Assembly (NCBI GenBank): GCA_947166925.1
Contig: CAMVGD010000018.1
Coordinates: 1-32,343, forward strand
From: an uncultured Clostridia bacterium
GTDB taxonomy: Bacteria; Bacillota; Clostridia; Christensenellales; CAG-138
Reading direction: 5' to 3'
DNA length: 32,343 nucleotides
The translations under genes and the position numbers were made by a program. Below the pieces are notes generated by a model that saw only the letters and a list, made by a program, of their open reading frames with translations, was not told the DNA's origin and made no database searches. Below, piece by piece: positions 7,113 through 14,841 of this stretch (the first letter of the stretch is position 1; each line of letters opens with the position of its first letter).

Positions 7113-7310
7113 TTATTCTCCTTCCGTTTGTTCGGCCAATGCCGATTCAAGTTCCAGAAGCTTGTTGTACAAAAGCTCCAGATTCTGGTTCAGATTGTTT
7201 TCGTTCTGCGCAACGCCCGAATCATAGGCGTCCCGGTCGACGTTCGCGGACGGCAGGCGTCCGAGATAGACGGGAAACAGCGCCTGCATGCCGGTCGGTG
7301 TATATGCCAT
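7113..7310 (-). CDS. Small coiled-coil protein of the capsid cassette
   Basis: 65 residues. The N-terminal half (MAYTPTGMQALFPVYLGRLP) is hydrophobic and may be structured. The C-terminal half (NENNLNQNLELLYNKLLELES) has heptad-like Leu spacing, typical of a short coiled coil. A GGAGG site precedes the ATG. It lies 11 nt after the nozzle-like gene and 4 nt before the last cassette gene, so it is translated from the same transcript. A minor virion or trimerising tail component is a positional guess; I recognise no family. Confidence 0.6.
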   Translation of the reverse strand: MAYTPTGMQALFPVYLGRLPSANVDRDAYDSGVAQNENNLNQNLELLYNKLLELESALAEQTEGE

Positions 7311-7321
7311 GGCGCACCTCC

Positions 7322-8752
7322 TCAGCCCGGACGCTTCTGCTGATCAAACAGCAGCGTCACAGGCGCGTCGATCGTGAACGGCGCGCCGTTGACCGACGAG
7401 AACCGCAGCCGGAACACGCGCCCGACGCCGCGCAGCGGGATCTCCGTGACGCCGAGCGGAACGGAGGACAGCCGGATCTGCGTTTCGTACGTTCCGCCGT
7501 CGGACACGGCGCGTATGCCGATCCGTCCCTCGCCGCTTGCGGTGAGCCGCAGCAGCGTCTTGTTCGTATCCTTTCTGCCGAGATCCATGGCGGGCGTCGT
7601 CCACCACGCCTGGATGGGGTCGCCGTCGTAGCTTGTATTGTTGTCGAACGCGACGTACTTGCCCGCGCCGGTCAGCAGATACAGCGTACCGTGGACCGTG
7701 CAGAGATCGACGGCGGTGAAGCCGCTGCGCAGCATGAACCGATCGCGCAACACGTCGTACTCGATCAGCGTGTCGTTATACGGCGCGTCGTAGCGCATGC
7801 GGATCGCAAAGTACAGCGTGTCGTCGCAGGCGGCGGAGCGGATGCCGGAAAGGTTGGCGTTCTGCAGGATCGGATCGAGCGCGCGGAACGCTGCGCTTTT
7901 GCGCACGGTTTGTCCGTCATAGAAGCACAGCCCCGCCTCCGTCAGGAAGAACAGGCGGTCCGCATAGCGCACGCACGCGGTGTGCAGCGGCTGGCGGAAC
8001 GCCGCGTCGACCCGGATGATGCGATAGTTCCCGGGGCGGTCGCCCAGCAGCCGGTAGAGCGAATCGCGCTTGAAGATCAGGAGCTGATTCGACATGGCAA
8101 AGAGCCCTGTGATCGGGTCGTCGTCCACGCCGACGTCGACGTAGCCGCCGGATACGTTCTCGCTCGCTTCGTCACTGCGCCAGTCGTCGATCATTCTGCC
8201 GCCGCCGGGCGCTTTGCTCCAGTAGAGCCTTGCGGGCGCCTGCGGATCGCCCGCTGCAAAGAGTCTGCCGAAGTACAGCTCGACGTAGCTGATCGTATGA
8301 TACGATTCCTTCTGCTCCGTGCCGAACACGTCGACGGTGTTCGTTGCCGCGTCGAACGTGATCAGCGGCTCCTCGCCGCAGGCGATCAGCAGACGGTCCT
8401 CGGTGCCGATGCGCACCTTCAGAAAATCCATGCATTCACCGACGGCGGTGCGTTCAAACTGATACAGCGGCCGCCAGATCCCGGAAACCGCGTCGTAGTA
8501 ATACAGCATGTCCTGCGAAGCGGCAAGATACCGGTTCCCGCGCTCGGTGGCGTAAACGTACATCCGCTCGAACGGCGTGATGGCTTCAAGCGTCTCCGGC
8601 ATGACGCGGGAGAACCCGAAAGCCGTACGCAGCGCGCCGGACCGCGTGTCGACGTTGCAGGCATCCGGACTCATGTCGGGCTTTAAAAGCCCCTCCGAAA
8701 GGTCCATGCGCACGCTGCCGAACGAAGGCAGTGAAACGGTCTGATATGCCAT
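7322..8752 (-). CDS. Nozzle/stabilisation-like beta-propeller tail protein
   Basis: 476 residues, mostly beta-strand with repeated short Tyr/Leu-containing strands (for example RLYWSK, LLIFKRDSLYRLLG, RLFFLTEAGLCFYDG), consistent with a beta-propeller. The N-terminus (PSFGSVRMDLSEGLLKPDMSPDACN...GALRT) fits the start of short-tailed phage tail tubular/nozzle or packaged-DNA stabilisation proteins (T7 gp12, P22 gp10 types). Its place right after the adaptor supports that role, closing the portal channel after packaging. A GGAGG ribosome site precedes the ATG, and it begins 12 nt after the adaptor stop. The family assignment is from pattern and order, not from a search. It is intact. Confidence 0.6.
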   Translation of the reverse strand: MAYQTVSLPSFGSVRMDLSEGLLKPDMSPDACNVDTRSGALRTAFGFSRVMPETLEAITPFERMYVYATERGNRYLAASQDMLYYYDAVSGIWRPLYQFERTAVGECMDFLKVRIGTEDRLLIACGEEPLITFDAATNTVDVFGTEQKESYHTISYVELYFGRLFAAGDPQAPARLYWSKAPGGGRMIDDWRSDEASENVSGGYVDVGVDDDPITGLFAMSNQLLIFKRDSLYRLLGDRPGNYRIIRVDAAFRQPLHTACVRYADRLFFLTEAGLCFYDGQTVRKSAAFRALDPILQNANLSGIRSAACDDTLYFAIRMRYDAPYNDTLIEYDVLRDRFMLRSGFTAVDLCTVHGTLYLLTGAGKYVAFDNNTSYDGDPIQAWWTTPAMDLGRKDTNKTLLRLTASGEGRIGIRAVSDGGTYETQIRLSSVPLGVTEIPLRGVGRVFRLRFSSVNGAPFTIDAPVTLLFDQQKRPG

Positions 8753-8764
8753 AGACGCCTCCTT

Positions 8765-9319
8765 TCAGTACCGGCAGGTGATCCTGTAATCGGTCGGTTC
8801 GTCGAGGTCGAGCTTCAGGCGGCGCTTGCGCGTTTCGTACAGCGACATCGCCGCGGACGCGCGGTTCAGTCCCTGCGCGTCGTTGACCATCGAGAACCGC
8901 CCGACCATGTACAGCACGATCAAGGGATGGCACGCCGCGGGCAGCTCGGGCTCGTCGCTGTCAAGGACGAGCGTTTTCGGCAGGTACCGATAGACGACGG
9001 TCATCGGACCGTCCTGCACCCCGGGCACTTTGAGCGTGTTCGTATCCGCGCCGAAGCAGAACGGGACGCGCATGCCGCTGCGCTCCGTGCCGAGCACCTT
9101 TGCCGCCGTATACGGCAGCGCCGTCAGATCGATCGCGCCGTTGACGAGCGGGAGCGTGTCGCGCCGCCAGGGACGGAAGGTCTCGTACAGATCGACCAGC
9201 GCCTCGTTCGCAAAGCGCAGCAGCTTCTCCTTCCACAGCGGCAGCGCCGCGGTATCCTCGGGATGCTCGAGCTCCGCGAGCGCGCTCTGAATGAGTTCAA
9301 GCACGGTCACGGCGATCAC
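8765..9319 (-). CDS. Head-to-tail adaptor (connector) protein
   Basis: 184 residues, cytosolic, helical at both ends (LELIQSALAELEHPED...FANEALVDLYETFRPW; NRASAAMSLYETRKRRL) with a central beta region. This matches the pattern of short-tailed phage adaptors that bind the portal ring (T7 gp11/P22 gp4-like), and the gene order small protein, adaptor, nozzle agrees. The start is GTG at 9319; its first bases overlap the stop of the preceding 86-residue gene (GTGA), so translation is probably coupled. The upstream ribosome site is poor, which fits coupling. There is no sign of decay. Confidence 0.6.
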   Translation of the reverse strand: MIAVTVLELIQSALAELEHPEDTAALPLWKEKLLRFANEALVDLYETFRPWRRDTLPLVNGAIDLTALPYTAAKVLGTERSGMRVPFCFGADTNTLKVPGVQDGPMTVVYRYLPKTLVLDSDEPELPAACHPLIVLYMVGRFSMVNDAQGLNRASAAMSLYETRKRRLKLDLDEPTDYRITCRY

Positions 9320-9576
9320 CCTAACTTTCTTCCGCCGGTCGCGGTAAACGCCTCGGCGGCGCGGGCGCCGTTTTGCAGCGTTCTGCGGCTTTCCTGCAGG
9401 ATCCGCGCGATGCGCTTCGGTACGGTCACGACCGTGTCGGTCGGGATCCGGAAGCTTACGCCGTTCAGCGCGCCCTCTAAAAAAGCGCCCGTGCCTTCGG
9501 AGGGAATGCAGACGGAAACGGTCGCTTCACGGTCGGTCCCGGTTTCTTTCGGTTCGGTTTTTGCCTTTGTATTCAT
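9316..9576 (-). CDS. Small protein following the major capsid gene
   Basis: 86 residues. The Lys/Thr/Glu-rich N-terminus is probably disordered. The middle contains a short beta-rich core (SFRIPTDTVVTVPKRIARILQES), and the tail is basic and Gly-rich. It starts at ATG 9576 with AAAGGAG 8 nt upstream, 58 bp after the capsid stop across a strong hairpin, and overlaps the adaptor start by 4 nt. Small head-decoration or assembly proteins often occupy this slot, but I do not recognise the family and assign no function. Confidence 0.55.
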   Translation of the reverse strand: MNTKAKTEPKETGTDREATVSVCIPSEGTGAFLEGALNGVSFRIPTDTVVTVPKRIARILQESRRTLQNGARAAEAFTATGGRKLG

Positions 9577-9598
9577 CGTTCATGCTCCTTTCTTATGC

Positions 9599-9625
9599 CC
9601 GGGGGAGGGAAAACGCCTCCCCCGG
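9599..9625 (-). terminator. Perfect GC-rich hairpin after the major capsid gene
   Basis: CCGGGGGAGG (9599-9608) pairs perfectly with CCTCCCCCGG (9616-9625) across a 7-nt loop, 10 nt past the capsid stop. On the minus strand no T run follows, so it is more likely a mRNA 3' protection/processing or partial-termination hairpin. It would keep capsid mRNA abundant relative to the downstream adaptor genes. Phages commonly carry such elements after the capsid gene. Confidence 0.6.
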
Positions 9626-9634
9626 ATCGGTTCG

Positions 9635-10843
9635 TTACTCCGAAACCGCGTGCTCGATGCGCACGATCCAGAGCGGATTCAGGATCTTTGCGGCGTACGC
9701 GGCGACCTTTGCGCCGACGGTCGCGCGCTGATTCAGCGGATCGCCGCTGCCCTCGCTGCCGTGCGGCTTGATGATCGTCTCCATCGTGCCGGAGCCGTCG
9801 ACGTCGATGACGCCGTACGCGTCCGCACCGAAGACCAGCGTCGCGTGGACGTCGCGCTCACGATAGTTCGTCGTGATCGCGCCCGCGTCGTCCGTGTAGA
9901 CCGCGGCGTTCAGCGAATAGGTCACGTTCTCCGCGACCGTCAGCGTGTTGGTCGTCTCGTTGAAGCCGGTGATCGTGAGTTCCGCGCCCGCGATATACAC
10001 GAAGTTGCCGGGGGTGGACAGGTACTTCAGCTGTTCCGGGGTGGGCGCGTTGCGCAGCGGGATTGTGTTCGTGGTCGAGTTCGCCGACTGGCGCGTAAGA
10101 TTCCAGATCGTCTGGTGATAGACCTTCGCTTCGGTCGATTCCACGAAGACGACGCCGAACAGTCTGCCGATCTCGCCGGAGTAGATCTGCTCCGCGTTGC
10201 TGTACTTCGATACATCCTGCCAGAGCGGATCGTTCTGCAGATCGTAGGTCGCGTCCGGCGAACAGATGCACACGAAGTGCGGACGGCGAACGGAGCCGTC
10301 GATTGCGGTCGTGAACATGCGCGCCTTGTTCTTCTTCAGCGTGCGGACGGCCTTGCGGATCTCGTCGACGGTCAGTACGCAGTCGCCGTCGAGCTCGTTG
10401 CGGTCCTCCTTGCCATTTGCGTACTGCACGTTGGTCGTCGCGCACATCGCGTCGCGGGTGACCCATTCGATCACGGTGCCGAGCTGTTCGCCCAAAAGCT
10501 CCGCGGAATCCGCGAGCACCTCGTCGTAGGCGGTGAGGTCGAGCAGATCGCTTACCTCGACGTAAGCGCCGTACTGGCTGACCTCCGCCTCGACGTCGGA
10601 CTGCGAAAGGGACTGCCCTTCCGGCGTGACGCCCTCGACGAGCGTCAGCGCGTCGACGTCGGGCGTAAAGAGGTTGTACTTGCGGAATTCCACGCGCTTG
10701 CCGCCGTGCCGCGGGATGCTGCGCTTCTGACCGAAGCTCGCGTGCACAAGACGCGTCTTTGCGGTCTCCAGAAGCTTTTTGTCATAGAACTGCTTGTTGA
10801 AATATGCGCTGTTTGCAGTGTTCAGAGTGGTATTGATAGCCAT
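9635..10843 (-). CDS. Major capsid protein, N4-gp56/P22 coat-like (HK97-like fold family)
   Basis: 402 residues. The N-terminal part has the hallmarks of the N4-gp56 capsid family: YFNKQFYDKKLLETAK, LVHASFGQKRSIPRHGGKRVEFRK, LTLVEGVTPEGQSL and VSQYGAYVEVSDLLDLTAYD, spaced as usual over residues ~12-120. The C-terminal part contains the expected beta-rich domains and an ATVGAKVAAYAAKILNPLWIVRIEH ending. It forms the icosahedral shell, assembling on the scaffold protein encoded just upstream. AGGAGG lies shortly before ATG 10843. The frame is intact over the full family length. It is followed by a strong hairpin, likely setting high relative expression. Confidence 0.85.
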   Translation of the reverse strand: MAINTTLNTANSAYFNKQFYDKKLLETAKTRLVHASFGQKRSIPRHGGKRVEFRKYNLFTPDVDALTLVEGVTPEGQSLSQSDVEAEVSQYGAYVEVSDLLDLTAYDEVLADSAELLGEQLGTVIEWVTRDAMCATTNVQYANGKEDRNELDGDCVLTVDEIRKAVRTLKKNKARMFTTAIDGSVRRPHFVCICSPDATYDLQNDPLWQDVSKYSNAEQIYSGEIGRLFGVVFVESTEAKVYHQTIWNLTRQSANSTTNTIPLRNAPTPEQLKYLSTPGNFVYIAGAELTITGFNETTNTLTVAENVTYSLNAAVYTDDAGAITTNYRERDVHATLVFGADAYGVIDVDGSGTMETIIKPHGSEGSGDPLNQRATVGAKVAAYAAKILNPLWIVRIEHAVSE

Positions 10844-10855
10844 GGGTTCCTCCTT

Positions 10856-11278
10856 TTAGATATGGACTCGTTTGCCGTTCTGCGCGGCGTTTCTGTACTG
10901 TTTCTCAAGCGTCGAAAACGCTTCTCTCGACATGGACATGTAGTCCGGCGCGGCTGCGACCGCGCGGTCCGTACGCTGGGACTTGGGCAGCGCCTTTCGG
11001 CTTCTTGCCTGCTCGCTCATGCGGGTCCTGACGTTGTTCTCCGCATCCTCTGCGCGCTTTTCCGCTGCGTAGATCCGCACCGCGGCCTTCGGCTCGAATT
11101 CCTGCAGAAGCTCCGCAAACGCGCGGTCCTGCACCGCCTCCGAAAGCTCGAAGCCCTCGGGCAGCTCGCCGTTTCGCTCCATTTCGACCAGCGCGTTCGC
11201 CGCCTCGATGAACGGGTTCTCCGCTTCGGTCTCCGCCGGTTCCGTGACGGCGGGCGTCTCTTTCTTTTTGAAGATCAT
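10856..11278 (-). CDS. Putative capsid scaffolding protein
   Basis: 140 residues, acidic and helical, with an Ala/Glu/Arg-rich middle (LLQEFEPKAAVRIYAAEKRAEDAENNVRTR) and a basic C-terminus (RNAAQNGKRVHI). Scaffolding proteins of P22-like and related phages are small, helical, low in hydrophobics and lie between portal and coat genes, as here; the basic tail could bind the coat protein. It starts at ATG 11278, overlapping the portal stop by 4 nt (ATGA), and ends 12 nt before the capsid start. It contains no protease motif, so shell maturation would not use a serine protease from this gene. Assignment is mostly by order and composition. Confidence 0.6.
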   Translation of the reverse strand: MIFKKKETPAVTEPAETEAENPFIEAANALVEMERNGELPEGFELSEAVQDRAFAELLQEFEPKAAVRIYAAEKRAEDAENNVRTRMSEQARSRKALPKSQRTDRAVAAAPDYMSMSREAFSTLEKQYRNAAQNGKRVHI

Positions 11279-12885
11279 ACTTTACCTCCGAATCGTTTTT
11301 GTTTCATTCGTTCGGGAAACAGCGGCTCCTCCGCCGTCTCCTTCATTTGCTTCAGGACCTGCTCCTTGCCCTCAAAGGTCATGAGCGGGATCGCCTGCTC
11401 ACGGGTGATCGCACCCATGGACAGAAGGTTCATCATGAGCTCGTTCTGCGCCGCGCTCGCGAAGCGGCTGCGCTTGACCGCCTTGATCGAGATCAGGAAC
11501 TCGACCGGCAGCTCCACGCCGCCCGGCGCGCTTTTCAGAAGCACCTCGCTGTCAAAGAATACCTCTCTGGGCTCGCCGTCGACGGTGATCGTCACCGGAC
11601 GCAGGAAGCAGTTGAACTCGCGTTCCGTTTCGATCTCGAGCCGTACCGCTTCGCGGAACGCCTCGTGCAGCTGATCGGAAGCCTGCCGCGCGCGCTTCGT
11701 GCTCATCTCCTGCAGCGCTTCGATCGCCCGCGCCGCGGTTACGCCGCCCGGCGCCGCCCCGCGGGAGGAGTCGTTCGCGCCGCTCTCCTCCTTGATGTCC
11801 TCGCGGATGGAGCGGATGTAGGAAAGCAGGTAGTCCGGCAGCGGCGCGGTGGACATCCACGTCACGCCGTTCAGGCTTTCGCCGGTGTGCACGTCCTTGG
11901 ACCAGTCGCGAAGGTCGTCCGGATCGAAGCCGGACGCGTCGGTGACCAGCAGCTTGTTTCTTGACGCAAGGAACGCGTTCTTCAGCACAAGCTGATCGAG
12001 CTTGTCCGCGTAAAGCTGCTGCGTGCCGAACAGATCGACCACGCCGAAGCCGAGGGCGCTTCCCTTCCGCGGGTAGAGCGTCGTCAATACGAACGGGTAT
12101 TGACCGTGTGCAAAATAGCCCTCCGGCTTGATGTCGCGGCTGTCCTCGAGCACGACGCCGTTGCAGAGAAGCGCCATGTGGACGCGGTACGCATCCTCCT
12201 TCGCGTCGTATTCACGCCGCCAGTATTCGATCAGCAGGCAGGCGTTCTTCGGATCCGGCGAAAGGATCTCGTCGGTGATCAGCTCCGCCGTATCGATCGG
12301 GCGGGATTCGATCAGCGGACAAAGGTCGGGATAGTGTGCTTCGATCCACGCCTTCGGACGCAGCGCGAGCTTGAAAACCGCCCGTCCGTCCTGGAGATCG
12401 GTGACCAGCGGATCGATGAGGATGCTTCGGATATCGACGTGACGGATGAACGCGCCGCCTAAGCCTCCGTTTTCCGCGCTGTCGTAGCCCACCTCCTGTA
12501 CGCACCAGCCGCCGACCAGAAGATCGTGGATCATGCGCCGGTACTCGACGGGATACGCCGCCGCGTCGTGGTTTCTGCGGACGACGGCGTCGATCACCTG
12601 CGCGGCGTAGGCGTCCGCCGCGCTCTCGGGCGTGATGACCGCTTCGGGCGTCAGGTCTGCAAGGTCTGCGGACACGTTTTCGATCGTGGACTGCAGGATC
12701 GGCGTGACCGGCCGCGGCTCGTTCGGATCGGTCACGGGCACGTCGTACCAATGCTCCCCGCGATACATCCGCTCATTGTGCTCCTGCCGCCGCCACTCGT
12801 TCGCAAACGCGTTGCGGAACTCGTTGAACAGCGCAGTCGCTTCTTCGGCTAACCGCCGTTTGGTTTCGGATTGTCTTGGTTTCAT
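11275..12885 (-). CDS. Portal protein, P22-like
   Basis: 536 residues. It contains typical portal features: an N-terminal helical segment with ERMYRGEHWYD, then PVTPILQSTIENVSADLADLTPEAVITPES, a wing region with HVDIRSILIDPLVTDLQDGRAVFKL, and a long C-terminal stem/crown region with DDSSRG-like and TAARAIEALQEMSTKRARQASDQLHEAFREAV helices. It forms the dodecameric ring at one capsid vertex through which the terminase pumps DNA. AAAGGA precedes the ATG. It follows the large terminase by 52 bp and overlaps the scaffold gene by 4 nt. The length is a little short of P22 gp1 but similar to other short-tailed phage portals. Intact. Confidence 0.8.
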   Translation of the reverse strand: MKPRQSETKRRLAEEATALFNEFRNAFANEWRRQEHNERMYRGEHWYDVPVTDPNEPRPVTPILQSTIENVSADLADLTPEAVITPESAADAYAAQVIDAVVRRNHDAAAYPVEYRRMIHDLLVGGWCVQEVGYDSAENGGLGGAFIRHVDIRSILIDPLVTDLQDGRAVFKLALRPKAWIEAHYPDLCPLIESRPIDTAELITDEILSPDPKNACLLIEYWRREYDAKEDAYRVHMALLCNGVVLEDSRDIKPEGYFAHGQYPFVLTTLYPRKGSALGFGVVDLFGTQQLYADKLDQLVLKNAFLASRNKLLVTDASGFDPDDLRDWSKDVHTGESLNGVTWMSTAPLPDYLLSYIRSIREDIKEESGANDSSRGAAPGGVTAARAIEALQEMSTKRARQASDQLHEAFREAVRLEIETEREFNCFLRPVTITVDGEPREVFFDSEVLLKSAPGGVELPVEFLISIKAVKRSRFASAAQNELMMNLLSMGAITREQAIPLMTFEGKEQVLKQMKETAEEPLFPERMKQKRFGGKV

Positions 12886-12937
12886 GGTTATTCCTTTCTG
12901 GTTGATTTTTCATGTGCCGCAGGCGCAATTCATCGAC

Positions 12938-14269
12938 TCACAGCCCCCGGAAGCCCGGATCCGCCGTCGGCGTGCCCGCAAGCGGATCGTAGCGGTACAG
13001 GCGCTTCCGCTTTTCCGGCGCGGCGGGCCGCGGACGGCTCATCAGCCCGTAGCGCAGCGCTTCCGGCGCATGGTCCTCGCAGTTGGAGGCGACGTCCTCG
13101 CAGTCGTGCTCGTCGAAGGTCAGCGTCGGCAGCGTGCGGATGAGATTGCGGCAGGTCTCGAAGATCCGCAGCTCCGGCGCGCCGTCGTCTCTTTTGGCAA
13201 GCGCTTCGCGAACGCGCTGCCAGCCCGGGACACGGGCGTTGTCCGCCGCGAGAAGCGGCACGCCGTTTTTTGCGAACACCTCCGCAATGCTCTCCCCCTC
13301 GGCGCCCTTGAGACCGCGCTGCTGCCAGGCGTCGGGCGAGGCGACGGTATAGGTGATCCGTTCGCCTTCGGAGAGCGTTTTTACCCGCCTTGCGATCTCG
13401 CTCGAAAGCGTCTTCCTTAGGTACAGCTCCCGGTATACGTACAGCCCTCCCTCCGGCGCAACGGCAAACCACAGCACGCAGCACGGATCGTTGTAGCCCC
13501 AGTCCATAGCGCGAAAGCGCTTCCACTCCATCGGGAGCCTCGTCGGCTGCACGACGTGCAGGCTGCGGTCAAATTCCGGAAAGTACTGTCCTTCGAGCAC
13601 GTCCCAGTTGCCGTCCAGGTACGCTTTCCGGAGGTGCTCCGGCAGGTTTTCGAGCGTTTCGAGATACTGCGGATTCGTGCGGAGCAGGATCGGGTTGTCG
13701 GTGACCCGCGCCGGGATAAACACGTAATCCGCCGCCTTTTCGCTGTTGCGGTAGCTTCGGTCGATGAACAGGCGCTTGACCCATGCGTGCCCGACGCCGC
13801 CGGGGTTGCAGGTGTAATACATGCGCGGGGAGAAGTCGGTCCGCACCGAGCGGTTGCAGGTGGTCAGAAACTGCATCTGCGCCTCCGTAAAGTGCGTCGC
13901 CTCCTCGAGCCCGATCACGTCGTACTCCTGTCCCTGATACTGAAACACGTCCGCCTCGCGGTCACAGTAGCCGAGCTTGATGCGGCTGCCATTCGGGAAC
14001 TGAAACGCGCGCTGCGTCGCCTGATACGTGACCGCGCCGGCAAGCTCTCTCTGCAGCGGCAGCACATGGTTCTCGCTGAGCTCCGGCAGCGTCCGGCGCA
14101 AAAGCAGGAGCTTTAGCCCCGCATAACGAAAGGCAAGGAGCACAAACTTCCGGCGCATCGCCCACGACTTGCCGCCGCCGCGCGCGCCGCCGTAGGCGAT
14201 GTGCCGCGCATCCGCAAGGAAGAACTGTTCCTGCTTCGGGTTCGGCGTACCCTCTAAATGCAGGATCAT
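12938..14269 (-). CDS. Phage terminase large subunit (ATPase and nuclease)
   Basis: 443 residues. The ATPase domain has Walker A GGARGGGKS (residues 27-35), Walker B with catalytic acids VIGLEEATHF (about 118-127) and the coupling motif YTCNPGG (about 152-158). The RNase H-like nuclease domain follows, with acidic residues in FRAMDWGYND, VASPDAW and DVASNCEDHAPEALRYGL. All motifs for motor and cleavage activity look intact, so it should package DNA into the procapsid through the portal. The start ATG 14269 overlaps the small-terminase stop by 4 nt; the frame stays open upstream to 14731 but that part overlaps the small terminase and lacks a ribosome site. Confidence 0.9.
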   Translation of the reverse strand: MILHLEGTPNPKQEQFFLADARHIAYGGARGGGKSWAMRRKFVLLAFRYAGLKLLLLRRTLPELSENHVLPLQRELAGAVTYQATQRAFQFPNGSRIKLGYCDREADVFQYQGQEYDVIGLEEATHFTEAQMQFLTTCNRSVRTDFSPRMYYTCNPGGVGHAWVKRLFIDRSYRNSEKAADYVFIPARVTDNPILLRTNPQYLETLENLPEHLRKAYLDGNWDVLEGQYFPEFDRSLHVVQPTRLPMEWKRFRAMDWGYNDPCCVLWFAVAPEGGLYVYRELYLRKTLSSEIARRVKTLSEGERITYTVASPDAWQQRGLKGAEGESIAEVFAKNGVPLLAADNARVPGWQRVREALAKRDDGAPELRIFETCRNLIRTLPTLTFDEHDCEDVASNCEDHAPEALRYGLMSRPRPAAPEKRKRLYRYDPLAGTPTADPGFRGL

Positions 14270-14658
14270 TTGGAATACCTCCCCGCCGCGTCGTCCAGAA
14301 CGATCTGAAGCGTGCCGTCCTTCTGATCCGCCATCCCGGAAAGCCCCATAGCGCGCAGCGCCTCCAGCGCCGACTGGTAATTGAGCTCGCCGAGCAGCGT
14401 CCGCTCGAGCGTGTAGGCGGCGACCCGCAGAACAGCGTCGCGAAGGATGGCGTCCTCTTTGGAACCGCCCCCGGTGTGAAACGCCCGAAGGACCTCCTCC
14501 GGCGTCAGCCGCACCGCCCTCGCAAGACCGAACAGGGTGTAGGGGATCTGTCTCTCCTCCGTTCCGCCGTTCTTCAGCTCGCGGCGCTCGCGCGTCGCGT
14601 CGCAGGCTGCAAAATACGCCCCGATCGCGCTGTTCATTCGTTCCGTTTTTCTGCTCAT
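14266..14658 (-). CDS. Putative terminase small subunit
   Basis: 130 residues, helical. The central IPYTLFGLARAVRLTPEEVLRAFHTGG looks like the N-terminal helix-turn-helix of P22 gp3/Nu1-type small terminases that recognise the packaging site. It is followed by long helices (LRDAVLRVAAYTLERTLLGELNYQSALEALRAMG) used for oligomerisation. It is the first gene of the cassette and directly precedes the large terminase, with a 4-nt overlap. I start at ATG 14658, where AAGGAGG lies 5 nt upstream; an in-frame ATG at 14691 lacks this. Confidence is limited by the general divergence of small terminases. Confidence 0.65.
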   Translation of the reverse strand: MSRKTERMNSAIGAYFAACDATRERRELKNGGTEERQIPYTLFGLARAVRLTPEEVLRAFHTGGGSKEDAILRDAVLRVAAYTLERTLLGELNYQSALEALRAMGLSGMADQKDGTLQIVLDDAAGRYSK

Positions 14659-14709
14659 GGTTGCCTCCTTGCCTTTCGTCGGTATGAGCATAGCATAGAA
14701 ACTTCGGAC

Positions 14710-14738
14710 ATTTTTCCCGGAGTTTTGCCATATTTCAA
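14710..14738 (-). promoter_or_regulatory. Weak candidate promoter for the capsid cassette
   Basis: On the minus strand: TTGAAA (14738-14733), 17-bp spacer, AAAAAT (14715-14710). The -35 is good, the -10 is poor (4 of 6). I see no better promoter in the 110 bp between the upstream terminator and the small terminase, so expression may need an activator or be very low. Confidence 0.3.
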
Positions 14739-14770
14739 ACCCGCCGCCTTGCTGAAAAATCCCGGGGCAT

Positions 14771-14799
14771 AAAAAAAAGACGCACGGTCAACGTGCGTC
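14771..14799 (-). terminator. Strong intrinsic terminator ending the tubulin-like/VWA operon
   Basis: On the minus strand: GACGCACG (14799-14792), loop TTGAC, CGTGCGTC (14786-14779), then eight T residues (plus-strand A run 14771-14778). It insulates the capsid cassette from read-through of the operon to its right. Confidence 0.9.
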
Positions 14800-14841
14800 C
14801 TGTGTTCTGTAACGGAAGATTTGATACGGGCTGGGTTACGG

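Larger units (their letters stand above)
6224..14658 (-). mobile_element. Podovirus-type capsid and DNA-packaging cassette without other phage modules
   Basis: Ten minus-strand genes with overlaps or gaps of at most about 60 bp run in normal short-tailed phage order: small terminase, large terminase, portal, scaffold-like, major capsid, small protein, adaptor, nozzle-like, and two unidentified proteins. No integrase, repressor, replication, holin, endolysin, tape measure, tail fibre or spike is seen inside or next to it, and no att repeats are apparent. It is bounded by terminators at 14771-14799 (upstream operon) and 6185-6215. All reading frames are intact. It is either a remnant, a satellite-like unit or a domesticated particle cassette. 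Confidence 0.75.

Noticed and set aside
8927-11674. Plus-strand open frame of 915 codons opposite the capsid and portal genes
   Set aside because: Same shadow pattern; the minus-strand genes here carry recognisable capsid and adaptor sequence and ribosome sites.
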